From NCBI RefSeq assembly GCF_001598275.1, contig NZ_BCYQ01000008.1, forward strand, positions 32,266-96,265: a DNA stretch of 64,000 nucleotides, read 5' to 3'. The notes below the pieces were generated by a model. It saw only the letters and a program-made list of their open reading frames with translations. It did no database searches and was not told the DNA's origin. Each line of letters starts with the position of its first letter. Position 1 is the first letter of the stretch. The stretch comes from Moraxella oblonga NBRC 102422. Lineage in GTDB: Bacteria > Pseudomonadota > Gammaproteobacteria > Pseudomonadales > Moraxellaceae. Positions 45,921 through 54,124 of the stretch are shown here, one piece after another. The position numbers and the translations under genes were made by a program.

Positions 45921-46145
45921 ATGGTAAAATTACAAGAATATTATGATGTAGATGATGATATTTTTGCTGATATTGAAAAATTTGTGCCTGCTATGGAGCG
46001 ACACGACCTAATTAATCATTGGCTGGCTGATGGTTTACGGCGGTATAAGAAAGATGTTTTGGGTATGGATGTTAAATTGACGGGTACCAAAATGCTTAGA
46101 ATGTTGCGTGATGACTATATTTCAAGTGAATATGAAGATATTTAA
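45921..46145 (+). CDS. Small hypothetical protein
   Basis: A 74-residue acidic, helix-rich protein (VDDDIFADIEKFVPAMERHDLINHWLADGLRRYKK). I do not recognise the family. It starts one base after pyrE ends, so it is probably translated by coupling with pyrE. No membrane segment or known toxin-antitoxin motif is seen. Confidence 0.55.
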   Translation: MVKLQEYYDVDDDIFADIEKFVPAMERHDLINHWLADGLRRYKKDVLGMDVKLTGTKMLRMLRDDYISSEYEDI

Positions 46146-46235
46146 AAATACGAAATCATCTAAGTCAATTTAATATTAACCCTAAAACGGTGCGTAATAC
46201 GCACCTTGATTTGATGAATGGAGGAATAAAAGATT

Positions 46236-46643
46236 GTGAATGATTTTAAAAAACTAGATGAAACCAAACATATGTTAGAGTGGTTGTATGGTGATGCCCC
46301 TTATATAGAGATTTTTAATTCTGTACAAGATATTTTAAAAGAACAAAAAGCAAATTCCATTTTGCAAGAATTTTGTGTAACCAGTAATCCTGATTGGCTA
46401 ACAAGAGCAATTAAACAAGATGATGACTCAAATTTTGTCATTTTGAAAGGGGCGGGTATTGCATTTGAATTTTTATTAACTGTTGAACTTGATAATGAGC
46501 CATATCAATTGTCTGGTGTATGGACTTCTGTGGGTTATAATTTAAATGATAACCCAACTCAAAAAGTTTGGCTTGATATTGATGGTACATTGGCAGAATT
46601 TGGCAAAGATGGTGCTTTATATGAACGAGTTTATTTAAAGTAG
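46236..46643 (+). CDS. Hypothetical protein, possible immunity-type
   Basis: 135 residues starting at a GTG with a strong GGAGGAATAA site upstream. The middle (FVILKGAGIAFEFLLTVELDNEPYQLSGVW) is strand-rich, and the end has VWLDIDGTLAEFGKDGALYERVYLK. I do not recognise the family. Small soluble strand-rich proteins of this sort are frequent among contact-dependent immunity genes, but nothing here proves it. It lies 48 bp before gshB. Confidence 0.55.
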   Translation: MNDFKKLDETKHMLEWLYGDAPYIEIFNSVQDILKEQKANSILQEFCVTSNPDWLTRAIKQDDDSNFVILKGAGIAFEFLLTVELDNEPYQLSGVWTSVGYNLNDNPTQKVWLDIDGTLAEFGKDGALYERVYLK

Positions 46644-46691
46644 CAATATCTATAATGATTGTTTCAACTCAAATTAATTAAAAGGTAACTT

Positions 46692-47642
46692 ATGAAATCT
46701 CTAAACTTTCTTATCGTAATGGACGATATTAAAACCATTAACTATAAAAAAGACACAAGCCTTGCAATGGCGTGGGCAATTAAAGACAAAAATCATTCTT
46801 TACATTATTGTCAAATCAATGATTTGTGGCTAAAAAATGGCGAGCTTATCATTGATAGCCAGCCATTGATGGTATTTAAAGACCCCAAGCATTTTTATGA
46901 ATTGGGTGAAAAACAAAGCATTAAAGCCACCGATTTTGATGTAATTTTAATGCGAAAAGACCCACCCTTTGATATGAAGTTTTTGTATGCTTTGTATTTA
47001 TTGGACTTTGCCAAACGAGCAGGGGTGTTGGTGGTCAATGACCCAATGAGTGTCAAAGAGTGCAATGAAAAGCTGTTTGCCACCCAATTTCCTCATCTGA
47101 TGACGCCAACGACTGTGAGCCAAAAACAAAGCCATATTCGTGAATTTATCAAAACGCACGGCGATGTGATTGTCAAGCCACTTGATGGAATGGGCGGAAT
47201 GGGGATTTTTCGTTTGACCTTTGATAGTCCAAACATTGGGGCGACTTTGGAAGTTTTGACCCAAAATGAAACACTACCCATTATGGCACAAAAGTTTATT
47301 CCAGAGATTAAAGATGGCGATAAGCGGATTTTGATTGTTGGTGGTAAGGTGGTGGATTATTGTTTGGCAAGGATTCCAGCGACAGGCGAAACACGGGGCA
47401 ATTTGGCAGCAGGCGGTACAGGCGTGGCAATGGCACTCTCTGATAGGGAGCGAGCGTTGGCAAATGAAGTTGCCCCCAAACTTGTAGAGAAAGGTTTGTA
47501 TTTTGTGGGGCTTGATGTGATTGGTGGCTACATCACCGAAATCAATGTAACCTCCCCCACCTGCGTGCGAGAGATTGATGAGCAATGTGGCACAAGCATT
47601 GCGGTGGAATTTATTGAATTTATTGAAACCAAGTTTGATTGA
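46692..47642 (+). CDS. gshB: Glutathione synthase
   Basis: ATP-grasp ligase joining gamma-glutamylcysteine and glycine. It has 316 residues. Start LNFLIVMDDIKTINYKKDTSLAMAW, then VILMRKDPPFD, DVIVKPLDGMGGMGIFRL, and EINVTSPTCVREID near the C-terminus. AAAGGTAAC precedes the ATG. The stop overlaps the region just before the glycosyltransferase start. It supplies glutathione for GloA. Confidence 0.97.
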   Translation: MKSLNFLIVMDDIKTINYKKDTSLAMAWAIKDKNHSLHYCQINDLWLKNGELIIDSQPLMVFKDPKHFYELGEKQSIKATDFDVILMRKDPPFDMKFLYALYLLDFAKRAGVLVVNDPMSVKECNEKLFATQFPHLMTPTTVSQKQSHIREFIKTHGDVIVKPLDGMGGMGIFRLTFDSPNIGATLEVLTQNETLPIMAQKFIPEIKDGDKRILIVGGKVVDYCLARIPATGETRGNLAAGGTGVAMALSDRERALANEVAPKLVEKGLYFVGLDVIGGYITEINVTSPTCVREIDEQCGTSIAVEFIEFIETKFD

Positions 47643-47644
47643 TT

Positions 47645-48448
47645 GTGTCAAATTTAAAAATAGATGTCATCATTCCTTGCCATAATACCGCCCATACTTT
47701 GGTGCGTGCGGTGGAGAGTGTTTTGATTCAGAGAAATTTGGGTAAGATTTATTTGATTGATGATGGTTCATGCGATGATACTTGGCAAGTGATGACATTT
47801 TTACAAAACCAGTATCCACAACAAATTTGTACTGAAAAATTTACTCAAAACAAAGGCGTGGCAATGACTCGTAACTTTGGGGCGATGCTTGCCAAGTCGG
47901 ACTACGTTGCCTTTTTGGATGCAGACGACAGTTATCAACCCCAAGCATTAGAGGCGTGTGCTATGGTGTTTGGGCATTTTGATGTGGGCTTGGTTCGTTT
48001 GCCAATGACACCTATTGATTTGTCAGAGCATTTTGCCAATCATCCCAATTTTGCGACCGCATGGAGGGTTTTTGAAATGAGTGGGGCGGGCAATACAGCA
48101 TTTTATCGCCCTTATTTTTTGGCATTGGGTGGATTTGATGATGATGAGTTATTTAAAAAATTTGGTGGTGAAGATGGTGCATTGGGACTGGCTACCATTG
48201 ATACGACAAGCGTAGCAACTTTGTTTGAGAATTATGGTTTTGCCATTGGCGTCAATTATTATTGTCATGATAATATGCATACTAGACATTTATTTGATGC
48301 CATATTGTTTGGTAAGAATACTCGTCATGTCCTGCCAGACGACATGGCAAAAGCCAATCAATCCACTCAAAATGCCATTGATAGAATACAAAAATTACAA
48401 CAAATTTTATCAGCGAAAAAAGGTAAAATGCCAATTGTGTTAAGCTAA
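47645..48448 (+). CDS. Glycosyltransferase family 2 protein
   Basis: About 267 residues. GT-A motif IDVIIPCHNTAHTLVRAVESVL, then LIDDGSCDDTW, and VAFLDADDSYQP with the DxD-like acidic pair; KKFGGEDGALGL is a plausible acceptor-side motif. The best start is the GTG at 47645, two bases after the gshB stop (TGA at 47640-47642), which implies coupling. A TTG at 47639 is in frame. The glycan target is not known. It lies directly before murG. Confidence 0.83.
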   Translation: MSNLKIDVIIPCHNTAHTLVRAVESVLIQRNLGKIYLIDDGSCDDTWQVMTFLQNQYPQQICTEKFTQNKGVAMTRNFGAMLAKSDYVAFLDADDSYQPQALEACAMVFGHFDVGLVRLPMTPIDLSEHFANHPNFATAWRVFEMSGAGNTAFYRPYFLALGGFDDDELFKKFGGEDGALGLATIDTTSVATLFENYGFAIGVNYYCHDNMHTRHLFDAILFGKNTRHVLPDDMAKANQSTQNAIDRIQKLQQILSAKKGKMPIVLS

Positions 48449-48570
48449 GTTATCAATTTTGTAATGAAATGTATATAAAGTTTGCCACAGTAATATTTTT
48501 CCAATCTATGTCAATTTCCCCTTGTAATTTCCTTTTTTTTGTTACAAAATAAGCAGTTTTATTGAAAATA

Positions 48571-49665
48571 ATGAGCATGAAAATGACCAAACAGCCCACA
48601 ATCCTTATCATGGCAGCAGGCACAGGCGGACATATTTTTCCAGCATTAGCAGTGGCTGACGAACTTAAAAAACAAGGGGCTAGGGTGCTTTGGCTTGGTA
48701 CGCCTATGGGTATGGAAAACGCTCTGGTGGGCGATAAATACCCAATGAACACAATTGATATGCAAGGACTTCGTGGCAAGGGCTTGGCACGAATGATAAA
48801 AATGCCCATTATGCTCTTTCGTGCAGTAATGGAAAGCAAAAACATCATCAAAAACAATGGGGTAGATGTCGTGGTCGGCTTTGGTGGCTATGTCAGTTCG
48901 GCAGGGGGGCTGGCGGGTAAATGGTGCAAAAAACCGCTCATCATTCACGAACAAAACGCCATTGCTGGAATGAGTAACAAAACTTTGGCAAATTATGCCG
49001 ACAAAGTCTTACAAGCCTTTGACAGTGCGTTTGGTGATAAGGCGATGACGGTAGGCAACCCTGTGCGTGCCGATATTGAGACACTTGCCCCACCTGATGA
49101 ACGGTACAAAAAGGACGACCAAACGCCTTTAAAGGTTTTGGTGGTGGGTGGCTCATTGGGGGCGTCTGCGATTAACAAAGCCATTGTGGAGCTGTTGAAG
49201 GTTAGCGATAAGCCTTTGTCTATCAAACACCAATGCGGTAAGGAAAATTTTGATGAAATGCTGGTGGCGTACTCACAGGCGGGCATTGACACGCACAAGC
49301 ACACTTTTGTGCCAATGGCGTTTATTGATGATATGGCAAGTGCTTATGCGTGGGCGGATGTGGTGATTTGCCGAGCGGGGGCTTTGACGGTCAGTGAGAT
49401 TGCCAGTGTTGGTGTGGCGGCGATTTTTATTCCACTACCGCACGCTGTTGATGACCATCAAACCTTTAATGCCAAGAGCTTGACCGACAAGGGGGCAGGG
49501 ATTTTATTACCGCAAGGGCAGTTGTCTGGGACAAAATTGAGTGAGATTTTAGGCACACTTGACCGCCAAAAATGCCTACAAATGGCACAAATCGCCAAAA
49601 AAAACGCCAAAAAAGAAGTGGCAAAAACGGTAGCGGAGGTGGTTTTGGGGTGTGTGGAGAAATGA
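48571..49665 (+). CDS. murG: UDP-N-acetylglucosamine transferase MurG
   Basis: Adds GlcNAc to lipid I to form lipid II at the inner-membrane face. About 364 residues. IMAAGTGGHIFPALAVADEL is the N-terminal glycine-rich loop. VVGFGGYVSSAGGLAG, IIHEQNAIAGMSNK, VVGGSLGASAINK and CRAGALTVSEI are the MurG signatures. The exact start is unclear: ATGs at 48571, 48577 and 48583 and a TTG at 48562 lie close together without a clear ribosome-binding site. An accessory islet follows before murC. Confidence 0.96.
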   Translation: MSMKMTKQPTILIMAAGTGGHIFPALAVADELKKQGARVLWLGTPMGMENALVGDKYPMNTIDMQGLRGKGLARMIKMPIMLFRAVMESKNIIKNNGVDVVVGFGGYVSSAGGLAGKWCKKPLIIHEQNAIAGMSNKTLANYADKVLQAFDSAFGDKAMTVGNPVRADIETLAPPDERYKKDDQTPLKVLVVGGSLGASAINKAIVELLKVSDKPLSIKHQCGKENFDEMLVAYSQAGIDTHKHTFVPMAFIDDMASAYAWADVVICRAGALTVSEIASVGVAAIFIPLPHAVDDHQTFNAKSLTDKGAGILLPQGQLSGTKLSEILGTLDRQKCLQMAQIAKKNAKKEVAKTVAEVVLGCVEK

Positions 49666-49694
49666 TTGTCAATAATCCACACAATCAAAGTTAA

Positions 49695-49856
49695 TTAAAT
49701 GCCATTCCTGCTTTTGGATTATTTGCCAATGAAAATCAAAATAAAGACATTGATTTTGATGATATTGACAATGAGTTAAAATTATTATCAAAAGAATGTG
49801 AACAGCATATTTTGGATGAATGTGGTTTGGGTGATATTAGAGAAAATTATGAATAA
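49695..49856 (+). pseudogene. 5'-truncated ORF fragment
   Basis: An open frame of ~53 codons without a usable start encodes NAIPAFGLFANENQNKD, then DFDDIDNELKLLSKECEQHILD and ends GLGDIRENYE. It begins right after the murG end and its stop overlaps the SUKH start. It looks like the tail of a longer accessory gene cut by insertion next to murG. The family is not recognised. Confidence 0.5.
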
Positions 49857-50376
49857 TTACCATACTTTTAATCATTTGACTTTAAATATTACCAATCCGT
49901 CAGAATTAAATCCTGTAACGACTGATGAACTTAGAGCGTGTGAACAAAAAATTGGACATAAATTTGAACAAGGTTATGTAGATTTTATCACACGATTTGG
50001 TGGTGGTATTTTTGGTGGGTGTTATGTGCGTTTATATTTGCCAACTACTATTGTTCAGAATCATTTTGAAACAATCAAGCGTTATCAAGAATATTATTTT
50101 TGGGATAATGGTTCTGATGTGCTGAATAAAGAACAAGTATTGCAATCGGTATGTGTTGGCGATACTTTTTCGGGCGATGAATTGATTTATGTTAATGGTG
50201 GTTATTATATTTTGCCAAGGGAAGAAGATATTATTTATGCCGTTGGCGAAAAATGCTCCCAAGCGATAGAATGGCAATTGGTTCATAATATTTCCAATGA
50301 CCCAGATGAAAAAACGGGCAATTATGGACATTGCGATGAAAAGGGAGCTTATTATTTTGAATGTTGTGATTTTTAA
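49849..50376 (+). CDS. SUKH-family (SMI1/KNR4-like) protein
   Basis: About 175 residues. The segment NPSELNPVTTDELRACEQKIGHKF, followed by YVDFITRFGGGIFGGCYVRLYLP, matches the SUKH start (LPxxYxxFLxxxNGG-type). The later LIYVNGGYYILPREED and C-terminal strands fit the fold. SUKH proteins commonly serve as immunity proteins against polymorphic toxins. No matching toxin is in the window. The ATG at 49849 overlaps the preceding fragment's stop; an upstream in-frame codon at 49798 adds unrelated residues. Confidence 0.7.
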   Translation: MNNYHTFNHLTLNITNPSELNPVTTDELRACEQKIGHKFEQGYVDFITRFGGGIFGGCYVRLYLPTTIVQNHFETIKRYQEYYFWDNGSDVLNKEQVLQSVCVGDTFSGDELIYVNGGYYILPREEDIIYAVGEKCSQAIEWQLVHNISNDPDEKTGNYGHCDEKGAYYFECCDF

Positions 50377-50488
50377 TGCGTTGAATAAATGGCAAAAAAT
50401 TACATACAAAATCTAATTTTTGATTTTTTTCTTAATTTTGTTAATAAGCCAAATCTTATAATGTTTAATCATTTTGGTAATTTAAATA

Positions 50489-51139
50489 ATGAAAACCTTA
50501 CAAGAGTTAATAAACTTAGATGAACCTGCTTGGGAATTGATACAAGAATGGTTAAATAACGCCAATAAACCTTATGAAATCATTCCAAAAAATCAAGAGC
50601 AGGCAGAACAAGAATTGCTTGCCAATCAAGTAACGACCCGTTCGCCTATGGGAGCGATTATTTATGAAACAGGTGGAATGTTAATAGATAATGGTTGGCT
50701 TAGAATTTTGGGTTCGGGTGGCAAAAAATTAAACCGCACCATTAGTGGCTGGAATAAAGGAAAATCTTTTGAAAATATTGGCGATGTGCCATCATTTTTG
50801 TTGATTGCTGATGATGTACTTGGCGGTTATTTTGCCATTAACGGTGGTGGATTGGGCGATAATTTGGGAATGATTTATTATTTTGCTCCCGATTTATTGG
50901 CTTGGGAAGATTTAAATATCACTTATTCGCATTTTATTGAGTGGGCTTTGACTGGCGATTTGGAGCAATTTTATCAAGGGTTTCGTTGGCAAAATTGGCA
51001 AGATGAAGTTAAGCAATTAGACGGCAATCAAGTATTTTCATTTTTTCCTTTTTTATCTACCCAAGAAGGAAAAGAAATTGATAAAGTCAGCAGAAAAGTT
51101 ATTTCAATCCAAGAGCATTATTCGGCTTTTTGTGAATAG
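50489..51139 (+). CDS. DUF2625 family protein
   Basis: A 216-residue protein. Start MKTLQELINLDEPAWELIQEW, then VTTRSPMGAIIYETGGMLIDNGWLRILGSG, and FLLIADDVLGGYFAINGGGLG with the tail WEDLNITYSHFIEWAL, all typical of DUF2625. The GGYFAINGG block is shared with SUKH-like folds, and these proteins often occur in immunity-gene strings. The function is unknown. It lies in the islet between murG and murC. Confidence 0.8.
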   Translation: MKTLQELINLDEPAWELIQEWLNNANKPYEIIPKNQEQAEQELLANQVTTRSPMGAIIYETGGMLIDNGWLRILGSGGKKLNRTISGWNKGKSFENIGDVPSFLLIADDVLGGYFAINGGGLGDNLGMIYYFAPDLLAWEDLNITYSHFIEWALTGDLEQFYQGFRWQNWQDEVKQLDGNQVFSFFPFLSTQEGKEIDKVSRKVISIQEHYSAFCE

Positions 51140-51156
51140 AGTTAAAACAATCAACA

Positions 51157-51480
51157 ATGACTTGGTATATTGATATTTTTGGTAAAGAACCAACCACTTG
51201 GCAAAATTATGATGAGTTAAAAGATTGGTTATTGGAAAATCAATTTTATCAAAATGATGTTTATGAATTTTCGCATAAGTTGATAAAATTATCCGTTGTA
51301 TTGGCATTGACTGATAATCCTAATTCGTATTGTGTGAATGATGATAATTTGCCAAAAAAGATTAACTTTGTTAGTATGATTTGTTATGATGATGGCGATG
51401 TTGAAAAATGGTATTGGCAATGGGCAATAAACTTTTGTCAAACTTTTGATTGGAAAATTCAAGATGACCAATTTAACTAA
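51157..51480 (+). CDS. Hypothetical protein in the murG-murC islet
   Basis: A 107-residue acidic protein rich in Trp, Tyr and Asp (MTWYIDIFGKEPTTWQNYDELKDWL, later DVEKWYWQWAINFCQTFDWKIQDD). No membrane helix or signal. I do not recognise the family. It starts 17 bp after the DUF2625 stop, so it is probably in the same transcript. Composition and position suggest an immunity-like accessory gene; that is inference. Confidence 0.55.
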   Translation: MTWYIDIFGKEPTTWQNYDELKDWLLENQFYQNDVYEFSHKLIKLSVVLALTDNPNSYCVNDDNLPKKINFVSMICYDDGDVEKWYWQWAINFCQTFDWKIQDDQFN

Positions 51481-51538
51481 ATGCCAAATGATTTTGATGT
51501 AATTGATGACAATCAAAAATTTATTTTTTTAATTTGAT

Positions 51539-51598
51539 AGGAACAACAAAATGACCTACACCCAAACCCAAAACTGGTTTTTATGGTGTTTTTTATAA
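51539..51598 (+). pseudogene. Possible relic of the murC start
   Basis: AGGAACAACAAA-ATGACC followed by TACACCCAA resembles the true murC start (AGGAACAATAA-ATGAAC then CACACCCAA at about 54115-54140), including the ribosome-binding site. The frame stops after 15 codons. The similarity covers only ~27 bases, so it may be chance. Confidence 0.35.
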
Positions 51599-51611
51599 TA
51601 GGAAAATTACA

Positions 51612-52061
51612 ATGGTATATTTATTTTTTTATGATGAAAATGTAGATATTGTAGAAAAAGGCGAATTTTCTTTGGATAAATTAGATACATTGTTAAGCGA
51701 ACGCTTAGCAAACAGCAAATTACCTTTTGAAAGTGCTGAAAAAACCATTAGTTTGACCCATTTTAGTTTATATCGCAATGAAAAAGACGGCGGTCAAGTC
51801 AAAGATTGCATTGAGGTTGATGCTTTGCACAATGGTTTATTTAAAATTGAAAGTGAAAAATTATATCCATTTTTGCAAAATCATAAATCAAAATCAGGAT
51901 TGTTTGGTAAATTGACAAATTTATTTTCATCGTCCAATCATTATAATGGTTGTGAAGTGGACTTATTAACCGCCAAAACCATTTTAACAGATTATGTGTT
52001 ATTGGACAGACAATCTTTTGAAAATAAAAATGAGCAAATATTGTGGAAAAAGGTAAAATAA
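51612..52061 (+). CDS. Hypothetical protein in the murG-murC islet
   Basis: 149 residues. MVYLFFYDENVDIVEKGEFSLDKL at the start, a central KTISLTHFSLYRNEKDGG and a C-terminal DLLTAKTILTDYVLLDRQSFENKN. Contains a loop with FGKLTNLFSSSNHYNG. No signal peptide. I do not recognise a family. AGGAAAATTACA precedes the ATG. The Tat-type lipoprotein gene starts 13 bp after its stop. Confidence 0.55.
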   Translation: MVYLFFYDENVDIVEKGEFSLDKLDTLLSERLANSKLPFESAEKTISLTHFSLYRNEKDGGQVKDCIEVDALHNGLFKIESEKLYPFLQNHKSKSGLFGKLTNLFSSSNHYNGCEVDLLTAKTILTDYVLLDRQSFENKNEQILWKKVK

Positions 52062-52074
52062 TGGGTGAATGATT

Positions 52075-53046
52075 ATGCTAACTCGCAGAGAATTATTATT
52101 TGGTACGCTTGGGTTTGGAACGCTTGGATTATCGGGCTGCTCTGTGCTAGCAGGGTTTGGGCCAGTAGGAGAATTGCCAGAAAGCAAAATAGATGAGAAA
52201 ATTAACCGAAATTGCGATAATTTTTATAGCAATCATACACGAATTTTATGGGGTTTTAATCATTCGGCAATGGTCATTTTAAGTTATGGCAATTATCGGT
52301 TGGGTAATAATGACATAAAAGATGGCAATTATGCTTTTGTTTATGAAAATAATACCAAAAACGAATTGGGATTTGATTTTGTCAAATTGCCAATCGGCTT
52401 ATTAAATAAGGGTTATTTAGCTGATATAGAATTGCCAAGAGTTACGGGCAAACTCTGCAATCCTTTGGCAAGTGCCGAATTGTGGCTTGACAATAAAGGA
52501 ACGATACAATTTTCTATTTTATTTGCTGAAAAAGATTTGACAAAACAAGAAATTACGGTGTTAAAAAAGACGATTGGCGATGAATTGTGGTATGCAGATT
52601 TTTCAACTCTTGACGGTTCAATAGCGACTTGGCAAAAACCAAATTCAACCGATTATCAATACAGTGCTAGCAAACATCATTTGGCAGGGCAAAAAGTATA
52701 TCGGATTCAGGTGCGTTTGGAAAATGGCAAATTATATGGGCATTCTTTTACGCATCTGTTTGCCGATAATAATGAAGGTATGTATGCCATTACCAAACAA
52801 GAAGGGTTAATGCTTGATAAAAAAGCACATTGGGCAAATAAAAACCAAATCCCTACGGCATTATTAACCGTTGCCAATGGGCAGATATTATATCGGGGTC
52901 AAGTATTAAATCGCCTTGATAAACTTTCGGTAATTGGGATTGTGAATCAAATGCCCAATCAATTACAAAAACGCTTTGGCAAAATGGACCGAAAGTTATT
53001 TAACCCGAACATTAGCATTACTGGCAGTGGATTTTCGGTGGGTTAA
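52075..53046 (+). CDS. Lipoprotein with twin-arginine-type signal, first of a tandem pair
   Basis: About 323 residues. The N-terminus reads TRRELLFGTLGFGTLGLSGC: a twin-arginine (Tat) motif, a short hydrophobic segment and an LSGC lipobox. The rest is soluble. It shares KLPIGLLNKGYL, DLTKQEITVLKKT, HHLAGQKVYRIQ, LYGHSFTHLF and PTALLTVANGQILYRGQ with the next gene, so they are paralogs. The family is not recognised. It is expected in the periplasm, lipid-anchored. An in-frame ATG at 52069 is an alternative start. Confidence 0.7.
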   Translation: MLTRRELLFGTLGFGTLGLSGCSVLAGFGPVGELPESKIDEKINRNCDNFYSNHTRILWGFNHSAMVILSYGNYRLGNNDIKDGNYAFVYENNTKNELGFDFVKLPIGLLNKGYLADIELPRVTGKLCNPLASAELWLDNKGTIQFSILFAEKDLTKQEITVLKKTIGDELWYADFSTLDGSIATWQKPNSTDYQYSASKHHLAGQKVYRIQVRLENGKLYGHSFTHLFADNNEGMYAITKQEGLMLDKKAHWANKNQIPTALLTVANGQILYRGQVLNRLDKLSVIGIVNQMPNQLQKRFGKMDRKLFNPNISITGSGFSVG

Positions 53047-53072
53047 TTTTTGGTGTCAATTAGGGAATTAAA

Positions 53073-54005
53073 ATGAATCGCAGAGAACTATTATTGGGAA
53101 CGCTTGGATTTGGGGCATTGCATTTGTCTGGATGTGTGTGTTTGGGGCCGTGTAATACAAGTGGGCGTAGGCATCAAAGCTTGTGGCAACAAGCTCGTAG
53201 CGAACGATGCGAAAATGTTACACCCCGTAACATTTATTTAAAATGGTATGTTGAGAAAGATTTGTCCATAATGTTAATTGACGGTGAAAAGATTGATGAT
53301 GGGGACAATAAATGGGTTGAAACGGGTAATTTTGTGTTTATTAGCGATAATTTTCCCCAACCAAATTTTACTCAGTTGCCAATATCTTTGCTTAACAAAG
53401 GTTATTTAAATTATTTTATATTGCCCGACCTTGTGAATGACAAATCTTTTGTTGATGATAATGTGTGCAAAAAACCAATCAATTTGGCTGTTTATCGTGA
53501 TGTTTATGTGTCATTGCTTTTTTCTCATCAGGATTTAACCAAACAAGAGATTGAGTTATTAAAACGAACTTTTGGCAATAACTTGTCGTGTGCGGATTAT
53601 GGGGCATTAAAAAACCCAAATAAATTTGGAGAATATGAGTATTATTGGCGAAAAGGTGATTTTACAGGCGAACCATTTAACCTTAGTCGGTATATTACTG
53701 AAAAACACCATTTATTTGGGCAAAAGGTTTATCGTATTGAAACCAGTTTTAAGATTTCAAAACTTTATACCCATTCTTTTGAATCATTCTTTGATGTGGA
53801 TAAAGGTATGGCTTATGAACTTTCTCAAACAGGTAAAAAGTTTGATAAAAAAGCTGTTTGGGCAAAGAAAAATCTCGTGCCAAGCAGCCTATTAACCGTA
53901 GAAAATGGACAATTATTGTATCAAGGCAGAATATTAAATAATCGCCTTGATAAATTGCCAAGATTGAATAGAGAAGGCAGATTGATAAAATCTGTTGGTG
54001 GTTGA
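53073..54005 (+). CDS. Lipoprotein with twin-arginine-type signal, second of a tandem pair
   Basis: A 310-residue paralog of the previous gene. NRRELLLGTLGFGALHLSGC again combines an RR motif with a lipobox. Conserved blocks are QLPISLLNKGYL, DLTKQEIELLKRTFG, HHLFGQKVYRIE, LYTHSFESFF and SSLLTVENGQLLYQGR. Divergence is concentrated in the middle. Tandem paralogs with conserved cores and variable middles fit a diversifying receptor or immunity family; the actual role is unknown. It ends 119 bp before murC, in a spacer with a GTGCATATAATGCAC hairpin. Confidence 0.7.
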   Translation: MNRRELLLGTLGFGALHLSGCVCLGPCNTSGRRHQSLWQQARSERCENVTPRNIYLKWYVEKDLSIMLIDGEKIDDGDNKWVETGNFVFISDNFPQPNFTQLPISLLNKGYLNYFILPDLVNDKSFVDDNVCKKPINLAVYRDVYVSLLFSHQDLTKQEIELLKRTFGNNLSCADYGALKNPNKFGEYEYYWRKGDFTGEPFNLSRYITEKHHLFGQKVYRIETSFKISKLYTHSFESFFDVDKGMAYELSQTGKKFDKKAVWAKKNLVPSSLLTVENGQLLYQGRILNNRLDKLPRLNREGRLIKSVGG

Positions 54006-54124
54006 TATAATTATTTAAAACTGTGCAATATGAACCATTAAAATTTTAATGGTTTTAAATAGTAAATTTTATTGGTGCATATAATGCACTTTTAACCCAA
54101 ATTTAATTTTTAAAGGAACAATAA

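Noticed and set aside
46190..46210. Terminator between the small gene after pyrE and the next gene
   Set aside because: GGTGCGTAATACGCACC makes a hairpin but no T-run follows; it may only be a minor structural element.
49458..49688. Minus-strand ORFs at the murG end
   Set aside because: Antisense translations of murG without supporting start signals or family similarity.
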